Of a DNA stretch of 64,000 nt, positions 31,494-41,602 are shown one piece after another. The stretch spans positions 434,001 through 498,000 of the forward strand of contig NZ_RAQK01000002.1 in the NCBI RefSeq assembly GCF_003610455.1. Reading direction: 5' to 3'. Under the pieces are notes generated by a model. That model made no database searches. It was not told the origin of the DNA and saw only the letters and a program-made list of their open reading frames with translations. The translations under genes and the position numbers were made by a program. Origin of the DNA: Sulfitobacter guttiformis (GTDB taxonomy: Bacteria; Pseudomonadota; Alphaproteobacteria; Rhodobacterales; Rhodobacteraceae). How positions within the stretch are numbered: the first letter of the stretch is position 1; every line of letters begins with the position of its first letter.

Positions 31494-32375
31494 ATGTCGC
31501 AGACTGCTCGGGCGGCCTTACTGGCCGCAATCCCTGCACAGCGCCCCGTGTTGATTGCTGGCCCAACGGCATCCGGAAAATCGGCGCTGGCACTTGCCGT
31601 GGCAGAGCAGGGTGGCGGCGTGATAGTGAATGCGGATGCCAGTCAGGTTTATGACTGTTGGCGGGTGATTTCTGCCCGTCCGTCAGCAGAGGAGGAGGCG
31701 CAGGCCCCGCACCTTCTTTACGGGCATCTGCCGCAGGATGCGCCTTATTCCACTGGTGACTGGCTGCGCGAAGTTACACAGATCATCGCGCAGGGCCAGC
31801 GGCCCATTATAGTGGGCGGCACAGGCCTGTATTTTCAGGCATTGACCGAAGGGCTGGCCGATATTCCCCAAACTCCGCCTACGCTGCGCGAGACCGGCAA
31901 CGCGCTACCGCTGGGTGAATTGATCAACGCGCTGGATCCACTCACGCACAGCAAAATCGACCTCGCCAACCGCGCGAGGGTTCAACGTGCATGGGAAGTG
32001 CTGACAGCCACCGGTCGTGGCCTTGCGCAATGGCAATCTGATACGCCACCTGCCCTGTTGCCGCTTGAAAACTGCACTGCAATTGCTCTGGAGGTCGGGC
32101 GTGACTGGCTTGCGGCGCGGATAGAGCGGCGATTTGACACGATGCTCGCAGAGGGTGCGCTGGAAGAAGTGAGGATCATCGAGCCACAGTATGACCCCAG
32201 CCTGCCCGCGCATAGGGCGATCGGCGTGCCCGAACTGGTGGCTCACCTGCGTGGAGAGTTTACGATCACACAGGCCCGCGAAGCAGCAATCATTGCCACG
32301 CGGCAATACGCCAAGCGCCAACGGACGTGGATCCGCAGCAAAATGGGCGCATGGCAAAAGCTTACCTTACCGTAG
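31494..32375 (+). CDS. miaA: tRNA dimethylallyltransferase
   Basis: Adds an isopentenyl group from DMAPP to A37 of tRNAs that read UNN codons. The 293-residue product has the P-loop [15 protein letters not shown] (about residues 20-34), the catalytic aspartate in VNADASQVY, the [13 protein letters not shown] block and the arginine-rich C-terminal [12 protein letters not shown]. It is divergent from pyrH and depends on the dxr-fed isoprenoid pathway nearby. Confidence 0.96.
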   Translation: MSQTARAALLAAIPAQRPVLIAGPTASGKSALALAVAEQGGGVIVNADASQVYDCWRVISARPSAEEEAQAPHLLYGHLPQDAPYSTGDWLREVTQIIAQGQRPIIVGGTGLYFQALTEGLADIPQTPPTLRETGNALPLGELINALDPLTHSKIDLANRARVQRAWEVLTATGRGLAQWQSDTPPALLPLENCTAIALEVGRDWLAARIERRFDTMLAEGALEEVRIIEPQYDPSLPAHRAIGVPELVAHLRGEFTITQAREAAIIATRQYAKRQRTWIRSKMGAWQKLTLP

Positions 32376-32545
32376 TAGACAAAATCAGCACTTGCACATT
32401 TGTGCTTTATTGCCAAAATCATCGCGTAATACGCGGCGCATACTTGCCTTTTCCCGATCCCTGCCCTCTTCGCGGCCTGCCATTGCTTCTGCTTGCTACT
32501 TCAAAGTCCGCACCTCGCCATTCCCCGATCAAGGACTCCAACAAT

Positions 32546-33391
32546 ATGAGCGAACAGAACCTCAAAATTCTAACTCTCGCGCAGATGAGCGGCGGTGCAG
32601 AATGGCGACTTGGGCTAGCGCATGACCGCCCATATCATAGCCTTCTGTGGTTCACGCGAGGTCAAGGCCTCATCATGCTTGAGGGGCGCCGACGCGGCCT
32701 CGGCCCGCATAATGCGGTGTTCGTACCGGCGGGCGCCTTGTTTTCGATAGAGAGCGGGCGCCAGACGCTGGGACAGGTCGTCACAGTGCCAGTTGGCACA
32801 CCACTGCGCCTACCCGATATGCCGCGCCACCTGCGCGTACGCGATTCACAGGCCCAAAGCGAGCTATCCGCACACATAGAGGCGGCACAGCGCGAACAAT
32901 CGGGAATGCGCCCGCTGGCGCAGGATGCGATCGAGGCACATGCCGCGCTGATGTCGGTCTGGCTGCGCCGCCAGATCGCCCTTGAAGAGCACATCCCTCA
33001 ACAACGCAGCGCTGGCGAGCGGCTTTCGCGTCGTTTTGTGCAACTAGTATCTGCCCATTATGCAACTGGTGCGTCCATGACATTCTATGCTGGCGAGTTG
33101 GGCGTGACGCCCACCCATCTGACCCGTGTTGTCAAATTGGCCACCGGAAAGACCGCTGCCGAATTACTGACCGAGCGCGTGGTGCATGCCGCACGCACCT
33201 TGCTGGAAACCACAAAACATCCGGCACGCAATATTGCGCAGCATCTGGGATTTGGCAGCGCCGCCTATTTCACGCGCTATATGCAGCAACATTGCGGTCG
33301 CACGCCCAGCCAGTTGCGCGGCACCATTCCTGCGCAAAAACGGGCGGGGACAGCTGCCCAGTCAGATACGCCGATAAATCTGGCGCGCTAG
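32546..33391 (+). CDS. AraC-family transcriptional regulator
   Basis: A 281-residue regulator with an N-terminal cupin-like sensor (about residues 20-95; SLLWFTRGQGLIMLEGRR, PHNAVFVPAGALFSIES) and a C-terminal double helix-turn-helix of AraC type (about 165-262; FYAGELGVTPTHLTRVVK, and ARNIAQHLGFGSAAYFTRYMQQHCGRTPSQLR). The ATG at 32546 has AAGGA about 10 bases upstream. It precedes the ABC transporter genes in the same direction with a 380-base gap, so it may control them, but no operator is evident. Confidence 0.88.
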   Translation: MSEQNLKILTLAQMSGGAEWRLGLAHDRPYHSLLWFTRGQGLIMLEGRRRGLGPHNAVFVPAGALFSIESGRQTLGQVVTVPVGTPLRLPDMPRHLRVRDSQAQSELSAHIEAAQREQSGMRPLAQDAIEAHAALMSVWLRRQIALEEHIPQQRSAGERLSRRFVQLVSAHYATGASMTFYAGELGVTPTHLTRVVKLATGKTAAELLTERVVHAARTLLETTKHPARNIAQHLGFGSAAYFTRYMQQHCGRTPSQLRGTIPAQKRAGTAAQSDTPINLAR

Positions 33392-33772
33392 GCCCGGTCA
33401 CGAGGATCGTCAAACATGCCACCTAACTCTGGCAAGGCGCATATAAAATTTGCCTAAAAGCGACATGCCACGTCGTAAAAATGCTTAATTCCGCGGCCGT
33501 AGTCATTGACGCGAGCCGTCAACTCGTGCCTCATATCAGCCTGTGATTGGCTGCCATGCAGTACAATCCCAAAACCTGCAAAGGCCCAAGCACAAGGGCC
33601 GGTATAAGACGGCCCATTAATCAAGGGTCAGGGGGGCGCTAGCGTCGACGCTGAAACAGTGGCGTCGCAGGACTGTATGGTCCCATTCCCTCCGACACAT
33701 AAAAAGGGCGAATGCCCGAAAACCGCCGGACGCCGCCACACCGTCCGGACCAAACGACAGGGGCGATAATTC
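33392..33772. other. 380-base gap before the ABC transporter operon
   Basis: No gene is visible; in particular, no substrate-binding protein or remnant of one. A small hairpin GGGC-gaat-GCCC near 33706 and an AGGGGCGA ribosome-binding sequence before the first permease are the only marks. It presumably contains the operon promoter. Confidence 0.5.
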
Positions 33773-34819
33773 ATGGGAATATTTATCCTCAGACGTCTGG
33801 GTGTGATGCTGCTAACGGCGCTTTGCCTGACGTTCATCGTATTCTGGCTGACGAACCTTTATCCTAACCTCGAAAAACTGGCCAAAACCCAAGGCAACTT
33901 TCGCATGAGCGATGAAGCCGTTGCTTCCTATCTCGGCAATCGTGGGTATCTGGATCCCTTGCCGATCAAATTCGGACAATGGCTGGGTGTTGCCCCCGGC
34001 TGGGTCACGGAAAGTGTCGAGGGAAACGTGACGGGCCGCTGTTTTGCAGAAGACACCCCGCCAGAGGAGCGCGACCGTTTTTGCGGTGTGCTTCAGGGCA
34101 ACTGGGGACAGTCGACGGTGTTCAAGGATGATGTGGGCGCGATTGTCGCTACGCGGCTCGCACTGACGGGCAAGCTGATGTTCTGGGTTTTGGTACTGAT
34201 GGTGCCATCGGCGCTGCTGATTGGTGTGCTGGCGGGGATGCGCGAGGGCTCGAAGCTCGACCGCTCGCTCTCGACTGTGTCGATCGTAAGCACCGCCACG
34301 CCTGAATACGTGTCGGGGGTCATTTTTATTGCGGTCTTTGCCTCTTCGGCTTTCGGGCTTAAATGGTTCAAGGGGTCCGCAACCTCTGCCATGGAAAGCG
34401 CGAATTTCGAGAATTTCTTTTTGCCGGTTCTGACCATTTCACTTTACGGGATGGGATATATTGCGCGGATGACGCGCGCTTCCATGACAGAGGTGATGAC
34501 AGCACAATACATCCGCACGGCCCGCCTCAAAGGCGTGAGCTTTGGTAATATTGTGATGAAACATGCGCTGCGCAATGCACTGATCGCCCCGTTCACGGTC
34601 ATAATGCTGCAAATTCCGTGGCTTTTGAACGGTGTGGTGATCGTGGAGACGTTGTTCAACTACAAAGGCTTCGGCTGGGTGCTAGTGCAGGCGGCGGGTA
34701 ATAACGACATCGAACTCCTGCTGGCCGTGTCGGTCGTATCGGTGATTGTGGTGCTCCTGACGCAGCTCATCTCCGACATCGGCTATGTCTTTCTCAATCC
34801 ACGCATTCGTATTTCTTAA
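33773..34819 (+). CDS. Peptide/nickel-type ABC transporter permease (DppB-like)
   Basis: A 348-residue inner-membrane permease. A first membrane span (FILRRLGVMLLTALCLTFIVFW) is followed by a periplasmic insert and five more spans. The permease EAA-type loop is in RMTRASMTEVMTAQYIRTARLKGV, ending with ALIAPFTVIMLQIPWLLNGVVIVE, as in DppB/OppB proteins. It pairs with the next gene to form the channel. Substrate is unknown; this roseobacter type is longer than E. coli DppB because of the periplasmic insert (GWVTESVEGNVTGRCFAED). Confidence 0.9.
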   Translation: MGIFILRRLGVMLLTALCLTFIVFWLTNLYPNLEKLAKTQGNFRMSDEAVASYLGNRGYLDPLPIKFGQWLGVAPGWVTESVEGNVTGRCFAEDTPPEERDRFCGVLQGNWGQSTVFKDDVGAIVATRLALTGKLMFWVLVLMVPSALLIGVLAGMREGSKLDRSLSTVSIVSTATPEYVSGVIFIAVFASSAFGLKWFKGSATSAMESANFENFFLPVLTISLYGMGYIARMTRASMTEVMTAQYIRTARLKGVSFGNIVMKHALRNALIAPFTVIMLQIPWLLNGVVIVETLFNYKGFGWVLVQAAGNNDIELLLAVSVVSVIVVLLTQLISDIGYVFLNPRIRIS

Positions 34820-34834
34820 GGGAGGGCAGAGACA

Positions 34835-36301
34835 ATGGAACAGCTTACTTGGACGGGCGCACTGTCACCGCTCAATCTTTTTCTCTTCCTCGCGGTTGCG
34901 GTGATGCTGCTCGCGGTTGCATCCCAGATTGTGGCGGGCCTTGTACCCTCGGCCGGTACGCGTGCGGCCCATGCTGATGGCACCATGGCGGCCGACAAAG
35001 GGGTGTCAGGCTTGATTGGAATGGTCGCGCAATACGCGTTGCTGGTGACACTTGCGATTATCGTTCTCTACGTTGCGGCCGGAGTTTTCATGGGAACCGG
35101 CGCAGGCATTGTGGGTGGCATGTCGCGGCAGCTGCTGCCGGTCTGGATCGCGCTGACGGCGACCTTTGCGGTATCAATTACCTTTAAACGCAAGCTTGGC
35201 CTCTATGGAAAACTTTTCGACAGCACAGTTGGCATGATCGGCTTCGGTCTTGTGATGTTTTGGGTCTTCGCTGGCTTTTTTGGCGGCATGCTCGACATGA
35301 TTACTACCCATGAAACCCTGAGCCAATATTCCGGCATGAAGAACAAGGTTCCCGGCACCCCCCTGCGAGGAGCGGAAGCAGGGGAGTTCGAATACTTCCT
35401 GCTCGGTGGTGATAATCTGGCGCGCGACGTCTTCAGCCGCCTGTTCAAGGGCGCGTGGGTCGTCGTTTTGATCGCACCCTTGGCAACCCTCTTCGCATTT
35501 ATGGTGGGGATTACACTTGGCCTGCCTGCTGGCTATTACGGGGGGAAACTCGACACGGTGCTGAGCTTTGTCGCCAACCTCATCCTCGCTTTTCCAGTCA
35601 TCTTGTTGTTTTTCCTTCTGGTCACGCCAGAAATCAGAATAACAGGTATCCCGAACTATATGGCGGCGGTGCTGTTCTTCTTTCCCATCGCATTCTTCTG
35701 CGTGCTGCTGAACTCGCGCTATTACACACAGCCATCGGTGCGCACGCCGCTGCTTATTGTAGTGCTGGGTGCGCTGTTCTGGGCATATATGTCGCTGATC
35801 AGCAATGATGGCGCGATTGTCTCGAACGACAGCTACACCCTCCCCGGTCTGCCGGCGGCGATCGACTGGATCAACATGCCCGGAGAGATACTGGTGGTGT
35901 TTGTGTCTGTGGTGTTTGTCAACGCGCCCACTGTGTTCAGGATCGTGAGGGGCCTCGCGCTGGATATTAAAACGCGCGATTACGTTGCGGCGGCCCAAAC
36001 CCGTGGCGAGGGTCCGTGGTATATCATGTTATGGGAGATTTTGCCTAATGCGCGCGGACCGCTGATCGTCGATTTTTGTCTGCGCATTGGCTATACAACA
36101 ATTCTGTTGGGGACGCTTGGGTTCTTCGGGCTGGGTCTGGCCTCGGAAAGCCCCGATTGGGGGACAACGATCAATGCAGGCCGGCGCTTGCTTTCGATTT
36201 ATCCGCATGCGGCGATTGCCCCCGCGGTCTCCTTGCTGACGTTGGTGTTGGGGCTGAACCTGCTTGCAGATGGTCTGCGCGAAGAGAGTTTGCGCGATTG
36301 A
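34835..36301 (+). CDS. Peptide-type ABC transporter permease with N-terminal extension (DppC-like)
   Basis: A 488-residue inner-membrane protein. Its C-terminal part is a standard DppC-like permease with the EAA loop (RIVRGLALDIKTRDYVAAAQTRGEGP) and the final GLGLASESPDWGTTINAGRRLL block. The N-terminal roughly 190 residues contain about four extra hydrophobic spans (NLFLFLAVAVMLLAVASQIVAG, YALLVTLAIIVLYVAAG and others), which DppC does not have; ordinary members are about 300 residues. It lies 16 bases after the first permease, with GGAGGG before the ATG. Confidence 0.88.
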   Translation: MEQLTWTGALSPLNLFLFLAVAVMLLAVASQIVAGLVPSAGTRAAHADGTMAADKGVSGLIGMVAQYALLVTLAIIVLYVAAGVFMGTGAGIVGGMSRQLLPVWIALTATFAVSITFKRKLGLYGKLFDSTVGMIGFGLVMFWVFAGFFGGMLDMITTHETLSQYSGMKNKVPGTPLRGAEAGEFEYFLLGGDNLARDVFSRLFKGAWVVVLIAPLATLFAFMVGITLGLPAGYYGGKLDTVLSFVANLILAFPVILLFFLLVTPEIRITGIPNYMAAVLFFFPIAFFCVLLNSRYYTQPSVRTPLLIVVLGALFWAYMSLISNDGAIVSNDSYTLPGLPAAIDWINMPGEILVVFVSVVFVNAPTVFRIVRGLALDIKTRDYVAAAQTRGEGPWYIMLWEILPNARGPLIVDFCLRIGYTTILLGTLGFFGLGLASESPDWGTTINAGRRLLSIYPHAAIAPAVSLLTLVLGLNLLADGLREESLRD

Positions 36302-36404
36302 TAACAAGAGAAGCGCAGGGGCGATACTTGCGCTTTTTCAGATTATTTTGAGAAATGATGAAGTCTAGAAAGAGCGCCTGCGATTGCTCTTGGGAGAGTG
36401 GAAG

Positions 36405-38498
36405 ATGCCGAAGACACAGTATGACGGGCCCATTCTGGAGATCGACAAGCTGTCGATTTCGTTCTTTACGCGGTTGCGCGAAATTCCGGCAGTGATGGAT
36501 TTTTCTGTCTCGGTCAAACCCGGCGAGGCGGTGGGCCTTGTGGGTGAGAGCGGTTGTGGCAAATCCACTGTCGCATTGGGCGTGATGCAGGATCTTGGCA
36601 AAAATGGCCGCGTTGTCGGCGGCTCTGTCAAGTTCAAAGGTCAGGATCTGGGTGAGATGAGCGATCAGGAGTTGCGCCAAATCCGCGGCTCGGAGATCGC
36701 TATGATCTATCAAGAGCCGATGGCATCGCTCAACCCGGCGATGAAGATCGGGCGCCAGTTAATGGAAGTGCCTATGATCCATGCGCGGATGTCGGAAAAG
36801 GACGCGTACGAACGGGCCTTGATGGTGGTCACGGATGTGAAGCTGCCTGATCCCAAGCGTATTCTGAATGCCTACCCCCACCAACTGTCGGGTGGGCAAC
36901 AGCAGCGTATTGTCATCGCCATGGCGTTGATGTCCGAGCCATCCTTGTTGATTTTGGACGAGCCTACGACCGCACTTGATGTGACCGTAGAGGCAGCGGT
37001 GGTCGAATTAGTAAAGGATCTGGGCAAGAAATACGGCACCTCGATGTTGTTTATCTCCCATAACCTCGGGCTGGTGCTGGAAACCTGTGACCGGATTTGT
37101 GTGATGTATTCGGGCGAAGCAGTCGAGCGCGGCTCCATCGAGGATGTCTTCGACGAGATGCAGCACCCCTATACGCAGGCGCTGTTCCGCTCGATACCAC
37201 TGCCCGGTGCAGACAAAAATGCCCGCCCCCTGATCGCGATCCCCGGTAACTTTCCCCTGCCCCACGAGCGGCCGAAGGGCTGCAATTTTGGTCCGCGCTG
37301 CGATTACTTCGAGGCGGGGCGTTGTGATCGGGGCTATATCGCAATGCAGGACGTGAAGGGCAACGAGCGGCACGCTACCCGCTGTGTCAAGCACGACGAG
37401 ATCGATTGGAAAGCGCCGCTGGAACTGGCGGAGGTGAAAAAGAAAGGGGAGATCGGAAAGGTCGTCCTCAAGATCGACAATCTGAAGAAATATTATCAGG
37501 TCGCAGCCAATGCCATGTTCGGTGGCGGCGACACCAAAGTGGTCAAAGCCAATGAGACGCTCAGCTTTGAAGCCCGTGAAAGCGAAACCCTCGCAATCGT
37601 TGGTGAAAGTGGCTGTGGTAAATCAACTTTTGCCAAGGTGCTGATGGGGCTCGAGACGGCAACTGACGGAACGATCACGCTGGATAACAAGGGCATCGGC
37701 GACGTGCCGATTGAAAAGCGGACAACCCAGAACGTGGCCGATATCCAGATGGTGTTCCAGAACCCTTTCGATACCCTCAATCCGTCGATGACGGTGGGGC
37801 GCCAGATTGTGCGCGCTTTGGAGATTTTCAAGATAGGAAAATCCGAAAAAGATCGCTGGCAGCGGATGCTGGAACTGCTGGATCTGGTCAAGCTGCCCCG
37901 CGAATTTGCCACACGGATGCCGCGACAGCTGTCGGGTGGGCAAAAGCAGCGGGTGGGCATTGCACGCGCATTTGCCGGTGACGCACGGATCGTGGTAGCG
38001 GATGAGCCGGTATCGGCCCTTGATGTTTCCGTGCAGGCGGCGGTGACCGATCTGCTTATGGAAATCCAGCGCGAGCAGAAAACCACGCTGCTGTTTATCT
38101 CCCACGATCTCAGCATCGTGCGCTATCTTAGCGACCGCGTGATGGTGATGTATCTGGGCCATGTAGTCGAGTTGGGCACGACTGATCAGGTGTTCAGTCC
38201 GCCCTACCATCCCTATACGGAGGCGCTGCTGTCGGCCGTGCCTATTGCGGACACAAAGGTGAAGAAAAAGCACATCGTGTTGGAGGGTGATATACCCTCC
38301 GCGATGAACCCGCCCCCCGGTTGCCCGTTCCAGACCCGATGCGGGTGGAAATCAAAAGTGGCGGGTAACCTTTGCGAAACTGAAGTACCGCCTGTGCGCA
38401 TGATGGAAGGTCAGCACCAGATCAAATGTCACCTCCCGCAGGAAGAATTCGACGCGATGGAGCCGGTAATCGAGATGAGCGATGTCGCAGCGGAGTAG
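36405..38498 (+). CDS. Fused double ATPase of a peptide-type ABC transporter (DppD-DppF fusion)
   Basis: One 697-residue chain carries two ABC ATPases. Each half has a Walker A (GESGCGKST), a signature (LSGGQ in QLSGGQQQR and QLSGGQKQR), a Walker B (LLILDEPTTALD and IVVADEPVSALD) and an H-loop (FISHN, FISHD). Each ends in the oligopeptide-transporter C-terminal domain with clustered cysteines (GCNFGPRCDYF, GCPFQTRC). The ATG at 36405 follows GGGAGAG. It lies about 100 bases after the second permease and completes the importer, except for a binding protein, which is not in the window. Confidence 0.93.
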   Translation: MPKTQYDGPILEIDKLSISFFTRLREIPAVMDFSVSVKPGEAVGLVGESGCGKSTVALGVMQDLGKNGRVVGGSVKFKGQDLGEMSDQELRQIRGSEIAMIYQEPMASLNPAMKIGRQLMEVPMIHARMSEKDAYERALMVVTDVKLPDPKRILNAYPHQLSGGQQQRIVIAMALMSEPSLLILDEPTTALDVTVEAAVVELVKDLGKKYGTSMLFISHNLGLVLETCDRICVMYSGEAVERGSIEDVFDEMQHPYTQALFRSIPLPGADKNARPLIAIPGNFPLPHERPKGCNFGPRCDYFEAGRCDRGYIAMQDVKGNERHATRCVKHDEIDWKAPLELAEVKKKGEIGKVVLKIDNLKKYYQVAANAMFGGGDTKVVKANETLSFEARESETLAIVGESGCGKSTFAKVLMGLETATDGTITLDNKGIGDVPIEKRTTQNVADIQMVFQNPFDTLNPSMTVGRQIVRALEIFKIGKSEKDRWQRMLELLDLVKLPREFATRMPRQLSGGQKQRVGIARAFAGDARIVVADEPVSALDVSVQAAVTDLLMEIQREQKTTLLFISHDLSIVRYLSDRVMVMYLGHVVELGTTDQVFSPPYHPYTEALLSAVPIADTKVKKKHIVLEGDIPSAMNPPPGCPFQTRCGWKSKVAGNLCETEVPPVRMMEGQHQIKCHLPQEEFDAMEPVIEMSDVAAE

Positions 38499-38555
38499 CC
38501 ACAATGCCTTGTCAAAACGCATTAAGCGCCGTTCGGTCATGACAGGAGCGCGGAT

Positions 38556-38939
38556 ATGAAAGCCGTGTCACAAGGCGATCCGTTCGCCCGCTGGTTTGAC
38601 CGGCTTGGGCGTTTCTTGATCGCGCTACTGTTTTTGCTGGGCGCGGTACAGAAGATTGTAGATCCAGTGCCGGTCATGGTGATGCTCGAGGGCGTCTACA
38701 TGCCCGCGTGGACAGTCTGGCCAATAGCATTTTTCAACCTAGCTGCCGGTATATTGCTGATAATCGGTTACAAATTGCGGGTATTGGCGTTCGTGCTGGC
38801 GGTTTATTGTATGCTCACCAGCTATTTCCACTTTATACCATCAGACGGATGGCAAATGTCGATCTTTGTGAAAAACTGGGCCATCGCAGGCGGACTGCTT
38901 ATTCTGGCCAGTCAGCAGCGGCCCGCGATTAGACCGTGA
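38556..38939 (+). CDS. DoxX-family membrane protein
   Basis: A 127-residue protein with four membrane spans (FLIALLFLLGAVQKI, MPAWTVWPIAFFNLAAGILLIIG, RVLAFVLAVYCMLTSYF, NWAIAGGLLILAS). The pattern, with a loop before the last helix, is that of the DoxX/YphA group. Members are implicated in thiosulphate or redox chemistry or in oxidative stress, but most have no defined role. It follows the ABC transporter genes in the same direction. Confidence 0.8.
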   Translation: MKAVSQGDPFARWFDRLGRFLIALLFLLGAVQKIVDPVPVMVMLEGVYMPAWTVWPIAFFNLAAGILLIIGYKLRVLAFVLAVYCMLTSYFHFIPSDGWQMSIFVKNWAIAGGLLILASQQRPAIRP

Positions 38940-38943
38940 AGGA

Positions 38944-39363
38944 TCAAAACAGCGGCAGATCCAGCAGAGCCGTTGCGATAACGCATGGAAAATAGGCGGC
39001 AGCAAAGAAGAAGAATGACGGGAATCGGGCGCGCATCGCACTTGCCGCGATTGCCATAACAGGACCTGCACAAAGTGCGAGAAGTGCCGGAATGACGATC
39101 ATCTCGTTGTATTCGAAACCCGGACCCCAAGGCATTGCAGGATTTTCCAGACCAGCAGCAACCGTGCCACCAACCATCCCCAACACGGCGCCCATCAACA
39201 TCGGTTTGATGTTGCGGCGCGCCGTGGGAGTTTCACCAACCATTGACGGGGAGCTGTACATACTTGTCGCCGTGCCACCTTCGGTGCGTGTCATATTCGA
39301 ACGGCCACCACCGGAGTGGTTGTTGATCCGCGCAATCCGCTCGTTGAAGGTGTCATGGCTCAT
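38944..39363 (-). CDS. Hypothetical membrane protein
   Basis: A 139-residue protein with a polar, disordered N-terminal half (SHDTFNERIARINNHSGGGRSN) and three membrane spans (PMLMGAVLGMVGGTVAAGL, EMIVIPALLALCAGPVMAIAA, FPSFFFFAAAYFPCVIATALL). The stretch NERIARIN reminds me of unnamed roseobacter proteins, but I know no function. It is convergent with the DoxX gene, with 4 bases between the two. Confidence 0.7.
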   Translation of the reverse strand: MSHDTFNERIARINNHSGGGRSNMTRTEGGTATSMYSSPSMVGETPTARRNIKPMLMGAVLGMVGGTVAAGLENPAMPWGPGFEYNEMIVIPALLALCAGPVMAIAASAMRARFPSFFFFAAAYFPCVIATALLDLPLF

Positions 39364-39569
39364 GATGCTCGCTTTCGCCTTACTCGTTACTGGTTAATAC
39401 ATCACGAGTTAATGGGGCATGAATTAGGCAAAAGCGGGTATCAAATAGGGCAAACAAGAGGGTAATACCCACAAATTTAAAGAAAAACTATAATCTACAG
39501 TAGGTTGAGAGCATTGGCCGGCATTGCAATCAGACAAGTTAACGCAAGGTAACCTATGTGATTATTGTG

Positions 39570-40178
39570 CTAACCCCGTCCCGCGATGATGCGGACATAC
39601 TGCTTTGTCTCGCTGAACGGGGGAATGCCGCCATATTTCTTCACCGCACCAGGCCCTGCATTATAAGCCGCAAGGGCCAGGCGCCATGATCCGAACTCAA
39701 GATACTGCATCTTGAGGTAGCGCGCCCCACCATCCAGATTTTCATGGGGCTTTTTGGGGTCAACACGCAGATCTTTTGCAGTATCCGGCATCAGTTGTGC
39801 CAGTCCGATGGCCCCTGCGCGCGAGATTGCATTCGGGTTAAAGCGGCTTTCCTGATGCACGAGGCGCAAAAACAGGTCCTGTGGCACCCCGTGTTTATCC
39901 GCCGCTGCACGCGCCATCGCCAGATATGGGCCATTGTAACGCCCGCGATATTTTTTGACTTGGAAAGTATTGGTGCCATCGTCCCATTTGGTTGGCGTCA
40001 CGACTGTGGGCGGCTGTAGTTTAGCGGAACTGTGATATTGTTTTGACGCACGTGTATCGAGAAGGTTTTTCTGTGTCGCGAACAGTTTGCTTCGGCTTTT
40101 GGAGGCGAAAATATCGGCGGAGGCCGGAGCGCCAAAGCTTATGGTCGCTGCAATGACTGCTGCTAGTGTTCTGCGCAT
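39570..40178 (-). CDS. Periplasmic lytic transglycosylase (SLT fold)
   Basis: A 202-residue exported enzyme cleaving the glycan strand of peptidoglycan. A signal peptide (residues 1-24, MRRTLAAVIAATISFGAPASA) leads the chain. The SLT domain (about 100-195) has the catalytic glutamate in LVHQESRFNPNAIS, then GAIGLAQLMPDTAKDL and LALAAYNAGPGAV. GGGGGCA lies just before the ATG at 40178. The long open frame upstream of this ATG is not part of the protein. Confidence 0.9.
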   Translation of the reverse strand: MRRTLAAVIAATISFGAPASADIFASKSRSKLFATQKNLLDTRASKQYHSSAKLQPPTVVTPTKWDDGTNTFQVKKYRGRYNGPYLAMARAAADKHGVPQDLFLRLVHQESRFNPNAISRAGAIGLAQLMPDTAKDLRVDPKKPHENLDGGARYLKMQYLEFGSWRLALAAYNAGPGAVKKYGGIPPFSETKQYVRIIAGRG

Positions 40179-40395
40179 ATTGCCCCCTGCCCGTCCTCGT
40201 GACGGCTGCGCAATCATATACCAGTCCTGTCCGGCATGACCAGACTTTGTTGACTTCGCCCTATGCCTGCGCGCCCCGAAAGGGAGAAACCGCGTGTTCC
40301 CCGGTGATGATGGCGCTATAAGAGCGGCTGAATTGGTGTACCCAGATTCGGGTATCATCTAACGAAAAGTAATGCAGACCCAGAGGGAGAGCAGC

Positions 40396-40917
40396 ATGGC
40401 CGGCTCAGTAAACAAAGTAATATTAATCGGCAATCTGGGGCGTGATCCCGAAGTGCGCAGCTTCCAGAACGGCGGTAAGGTATGCAACCTGCGCATCGCA
40501 ACCTCCGAGACGTGGAAAGACCGCAATTCGGGCGAGCGTAAGGAAAAGACCGAATGGCACACGGTTGCCATCTTCAATGAAGGGCTTGTGCGTATCGCAG
40601 AGCAATACCTCAAGAAGGGCAGCAAGGTTTATATCGAGGGCCAGCTCGAGACCCGCAAATGGCAAGATCAGTCCGGTCAGGACAAATACAGTACCGAGGT
40701 TGTTTTGCGCAACTACGGCGGCACGCTGACCATGCTTGACGGGCGTGATGGTGGCGGCGGCGGCGGCATGGGTGGTGGTGGCGGCGGTTATGATGACCGT
40801 GATACCGGCGGCTATGACCAGCAAGGCGGCGGAGGAGGCTACGGCGGCGGTCAGTCTTCTGGTGGCGGTAATTCCGGTGGTGGATCGCGCGATCTGGATG
40901 ATGAAATTCCCTTTTAG
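40396..40917 (+). CDS. ssb: Single-stranded DNA-binding protein
   Basis: A 173-residue SSB. The OB fold spans about residues 1-108 ([36 protein letters not shown]). A glycine-rich linker (about 120-165) and the acidic tip DDEIPF follow; the tip recruits repair and replication partners. The ATG at 40396 is preceded by GGGAGAG. It is next to a truncated integrase, so this locus has taken mobile DNA. Confidence 0.97.
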   Translation: MAGSVNKVILIGNLGRDPEVRSFQNGGKVCNLRIATSETWKDRNSGERKEKTEWHTVAIFNEGLVRIAEQYLKKGSKVYIEGQLETRKWQDQSGQDKYSTEVVLRNYGGTLTMLDGRDGGGGGGMGGGGGGYDDRDTGGYDQQGGGGGYGGGQSSGGGNSGGGSRDLDDEIPF

Positions 40918-41020
40918 TAGATAGACCCGAATACCGGTAATTTTGATGAAATTAACTGTTTACAGACAATAAATTAGATTTGATTCTTTCGTAGACTCTT
41001 CTATCGAAGGATTTTGATTT

Positions 41021-41411
41021 GTGAGCAGTGCTGCAGACCGGTATTTTTCGTTCGTTTGAACGCATCTCAGACCAGATGGCGAGCGCCTGCCCCTTGTATT
41101 TGAGGCGGCAGGCGCTCCTGCCTATTACCCCACTTTTCTGATCTTAGACCGTCGCGCGAGAAATGCAGCGTCCGGAACACTCGAAAGGGTTGCCCACGAT
41201 CTTATACATTTAGGTCAGGTCTTGGCTTTTGAATATCTCGACGACATTTATGTACGATTTTCAAGAAGCCACTATTTTGATGCAACCGAGATAGACGCAA
41301 TCGCTCAAACAAGCTCGGTGACCACCCCGGCATTAAGGCGTCTGAATAACGCTAAAGTAACACTCGCTCGGCGGGCCCAAGGCTTCGCGAAGAGCTACTA
41401 TGTTAGCAACA
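41021..41411 (+). pseudogene. Truncated, nonsense-mutated tyrosine integrase
   Basis: From a GTG at 41021, with GAAGGA just upstream, the frame encodes SSAADRYFSFV, a TGA at 41057-41059 (probably a former CGA arginine), then THLRPDGERLPLVFEAAG, PAYYPTFLILDRRARNAASGTL and ARRAQGF. This looks like the N-terminal arm and core-binding start of the large tyrosine recombinases found in mobile islands. The frame is then cut by the left end of the IS element. The catalytic domain is absent from the window on the other side of the IS, so the rest has been deleted. Confidence 0.6.
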
Positions 41412-41430
41412 GGCTTTATTGCACAAATCG
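41412..41430 (+). repeat. Left inverted repeat of the IS element
   Basis: GGCTTTATTGCACAAATCG; matches the right end in 18 of 19 positions. Confidence 0.85.
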
Positions 41431-41602
41431 GCCTGATGTCGGTCTTCCCCTTACCCAGACGGATTTAGCCTACGGCTACAGTACGGGGTATGCCAAAAAC
41501 TGTGAAGCCGTTGAGGATCGCGGCGCGGATCTGGACCTCTGCAACCAGACGCTCGAAGTCGCGCGCCGAAAGGCGCTGGCCAAGCAGTTTTACACAATGC
41601 AT

